The notes under the pieces: generated by a model | Seen by the model: the letters and a program-made list of their open reading frames with translations, nothing else | Database searches by the model: none | Told to the model about the DNA's origin: nothing | Assembly (NCBI GenBank): GCA_018873245.2 | Contig: JAEMBT020000001.1 | Span: 8,582,220-8,646,219, forward strand | Length of the DNA stretch: 64,000 nt | Direction of reading: 5' to 3' | Source of the DNA: Archegozetes longisetosus | Taxonomy: Eukaryota > Arthropoda > Arachnida > Sarcoptiformes > Trhypochthoniidae | Part shown: positions 61,836 to 64,000 of the stretch, in pieces | Position numbering within the stretch: the first letter of the stretch is position 1 | Layout of the letters: each line of letters starts with the position of its first letter | Position numbers and translations under genes: made by a program

Positions 61836-62901
61836 GATCAAATGACAATAGGCATTAAGACATTGTGAATGGGCGGAGCCAATTGAATGTTTCAATCAAT
61901 TCAATTGAAGGCTTTGACCTCATGTATATACCCCTATAATATTTTAGTAAAATTTCTGATAGTTTAGAAGACATAAATTCTTTTTCAAAATATTTTATAA
62001 TGGGCTCTATGGAGAATTTAATTATTTCAAAAAATTATTTGATCCCCGCCCTTTAGGGATTTAATCTTCATATTTGGTTAATATATCGACAAAAATCAGA
62101 GAATAATTTCAGCAAAGAATCAAAGTGTTTTGAGACCTAAAAGACGGTCAAAATCGAATAATGATTTTTGGTTTCAAGTATATGAATATATGGCAAAAAT
62201 AGGGATAAGACCTTATGAATCAAATCTTATTGATTCTTTTTATGCAGAATTTGAACCGAAAATTGAAAATTAATATAATCAGGGATAATTCTGGAAAACA
62301 GTAAAAATTTCGAACGAAAAAGTGGAAATTTGGAAAAAAAATATTGTAGATAAGTCCCGAAAAACTGGAGTAAAGTTAGGAATAGTTTCAAGTAATTTAG
62401 CGAGAAAATCCACTTAATTGAGCATGCAGAATAAAAATCACATTTTGTATACATGCGCGAGTGCAAAAATTTAGAGTTAAAATAATAGAATGATAAATCC
62501 TTCATAAAAAAGAATCAATAAGATTTGATTCATAGGGTCTTATCCCTATTTTTGCCATATATTCATATACTTGAAACCAAAAAATCATTATTCGATTTTG
62601 ACCGTCTTTTAGGTCTCAAAACACTTTGATTCTTTGCTGAAATTATTCTCTGATTTTTGTCGATATATTGACCAAATATGAAGATTAAATCCCTAAAGGG
62701 CGGGGATCAAATAATTTTTTGAAATAATTAAATTCTCCATAGAGTCCATTATACAAATTTTGAAAAAAATTTATATCTCCTAAACTATCAGAAATTTTAC
62801 TAAAATATTATAGGGGTATATGCATGAGGTCAAAGCCTATAGATTGAAACATTCAATTGGTTTCGCCCATTCACAATGCCTTATTGCCTATTGTCCTTTG
62901 A
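61836..62901. mobile_element. Large fold-back element with ~390-bp inverted arms
   Basis: The arms, about 61836-62237 and 62503-62901, are inverted copies at an estimated 90% or more identity, around a loop of about 265 bases. Shared blocks include CATTGTGAATGGGCG, GATCCCCGCCCTTTAGGGAT, CTAAAAGACGGTCAAAATCG and GGGATAAGACC. TTAA occurs directly outside both ends (61832-61835 and 62902-62905), which could be a piggyBac-type TTAA duplication or chance in AT-rich DNA. No transposase frame is present. Confidence 0.82.
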
Positions 62902-63033
62902 TTAATACTGAAACTCTGTTCGTAAACTCACATCTTTTGCAGTTTCGTCAATCAATGACTTTAACATGTTTTAAAGTGCATGAAAATTATTCAAAGAGTT
63001 CCAGTAATTTCTCTTATCAAAATTGTGGACAAA

Positions 63034-63112
63034 TCGTCGCCTTGGAACTATACTGTCGTATCTGCAAGGTTGTTTTAATCTGAGACACGGCAGTATAGTT
63101 TCAAAGCGACGA
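63034..63112. repeat. Hairpin with ~27-bp arms
   Basis: TCGTCGCCTTGGAACTATAC on the left pairs with the block ending GTATAGTTTCAAAGCGACGA, with a loop of about 25 bases. It is too short to classify: a micro-palindrome or a transposon remnant. Confidence 0.7.
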
Positions 63113-64000
63113 AATAATTATAGCTACGCAGTCCTATAGCTAAACTGTAAGTTTTCATTTATACCTAATATCTATTTTTGTAAAAAATCATGTTGTGGAA
63201 GACATGAACTTAAAATGACATCCTTTTACGCGATAGCGCGCTACTGCATAAAACTCAATAAATCGCTGACTTCCGTACTACTAACTCAGTAGAAATTCTT
63301 CCTCATCCGCATCTCCCTGTCATTTCAGACTTTCTTCGAAACTAGAAATCATTTAGTGGGCAAAGATCTGAATGTGATCCCCAATTGAAGCGTAGAGTCA
63401 ATAGCTTTTTAAAACGCTTCACAAAAAAGACTGGAAGTCAATATTCGAAGCGTTGGTCGTAAGATGGAAAAAATGTTTCAATTTCTATTTTCGAAAACAT
63501 TCATAAGTTTTTCTTAATTTAAGTCTAACCGTTCCAGCTTCGACTCGGGATCTTCGCATATAATCGTTCCCGATTTATACTCGACTTGCACCTATTCTTT
63601 TTGCATTTCTCTAATTATTGAACAAGCACGAACGTGAGATCAACCAACTAAATTCTTACTAAATTACAAATATTTGTTGAGTAATTACAAGAGTTCCATA
63701 ACGGATAAATCTCCAGAAAACTTAGCAGAAATTTAAACTCTTCGAAAATGTTCATAAATTAAGGTAAAATAATTTATTCTGGAGTTGAAGACTTCATCAT
63801 AAATAGCCTTAAATTTAATCCATTAAATTCATATTAGATGATAAAACTATTGAATCATCGAATGAAAAGAGAATAATTATCCAAAAAATTAAGCTCAAAT
63901 TGAAGACCTTAAAATGCTCTTTGAGTTACTCGAAACCTACGATAGATCTACAAATGATCGGAAAGACGTTTCTTCAGATTTAAAAATATTAGTTACACAT
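63113..64000. other. Spacer to end of window
   Basis: No gene, RNA or repeat recognised. Confidence 0.4.

Noticed and set aside
62820-63083. Open frame of 87 codons
   Set aside because: Overlaps the right arm of the fold-back element and the adjacent hairpin. No coding signature.

Overview
The window is AT-rich eukaryotic nuclear DNA with spliced genes, GT-AG introns, vertebrate-like GALK2 and MOSPD2 homologues, a short DEG/ENaC channel, a divergent piece of rDNA and many inverted-repeat DNA elements. This fits an arthropod. A fast-evolving chelicerate such as a mite is my best guess, but no gene here fixes the taxon. Gene density is low, and about 8 kb (5.0-13.0 kb) has no gene I can recognise.

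Layout. 0.5-1.3 kb: terminal exons of an unrecognised + strand gene. 2.0-4.1 kb: a complete three-exon GALK2-type sugar kinase on the - strand, convergent with it. 13.0-15.4 kb: a five-exon gene for a small secreted protein. 20.1-22.4 kb: a three-exon CRAL-TRIO protein resembling the N-terminal half of MOSPD2. 24.9-25.8 kb: a second secreted protein, whose last exon changes frame at an A run. 27.2-27.5 kb: a decayed fragment that may come from a receptor ligand-binding domain. 28.3-29.7 kb: two adjacent non-autonomous inverted-repeat transposons. 30.7-32.0 kb: a DEG/ENaC channel with one frame change just before TM2. 34.2-35.8 kb: a nested pair of DNA elements ending at a long (GA)n tract. 44.8-46.2 kb: a chromodomain gene with a protease-like C-terminal part. 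48.2-50.1 kb: a hAT-like element with a perfect 8-bp target duplication and a TA-flanked element. 51.1-51.9 kb: an orphan 5.8S/ITS2/28S rDNA fragment. 56.6-63.1 kb: four more fold-back or inverted-repeat elements and a small hairpin.

The most unusual content is a family of three paralogous genes that place RCC1-type beta-propeller repeats before an eIF2-alpha-kinase-like (PEK-type) protein kinase. Copy A (36.2-38.6 kb, +) is broken by two in-frame stops and a frameshift. Copy B (52.4-55.6 kb, +) reads through four exons as 992 residues and carries two complete kinase domains in tandem. Copy C (58.7-60.9 kb, -) has lost its start, has frame breaks at both ends and lacks the DFG motif. All three share an upstream block with a tandem GATA motif and an upstream ATG. 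The truncated rDNA lies directly before the part of B's upstream region that is shared with A.

Genes were joined by reading exon borders and phases by eye. I could not run alignments, so family names rest on remembered motifs, and all splice models are predictions.
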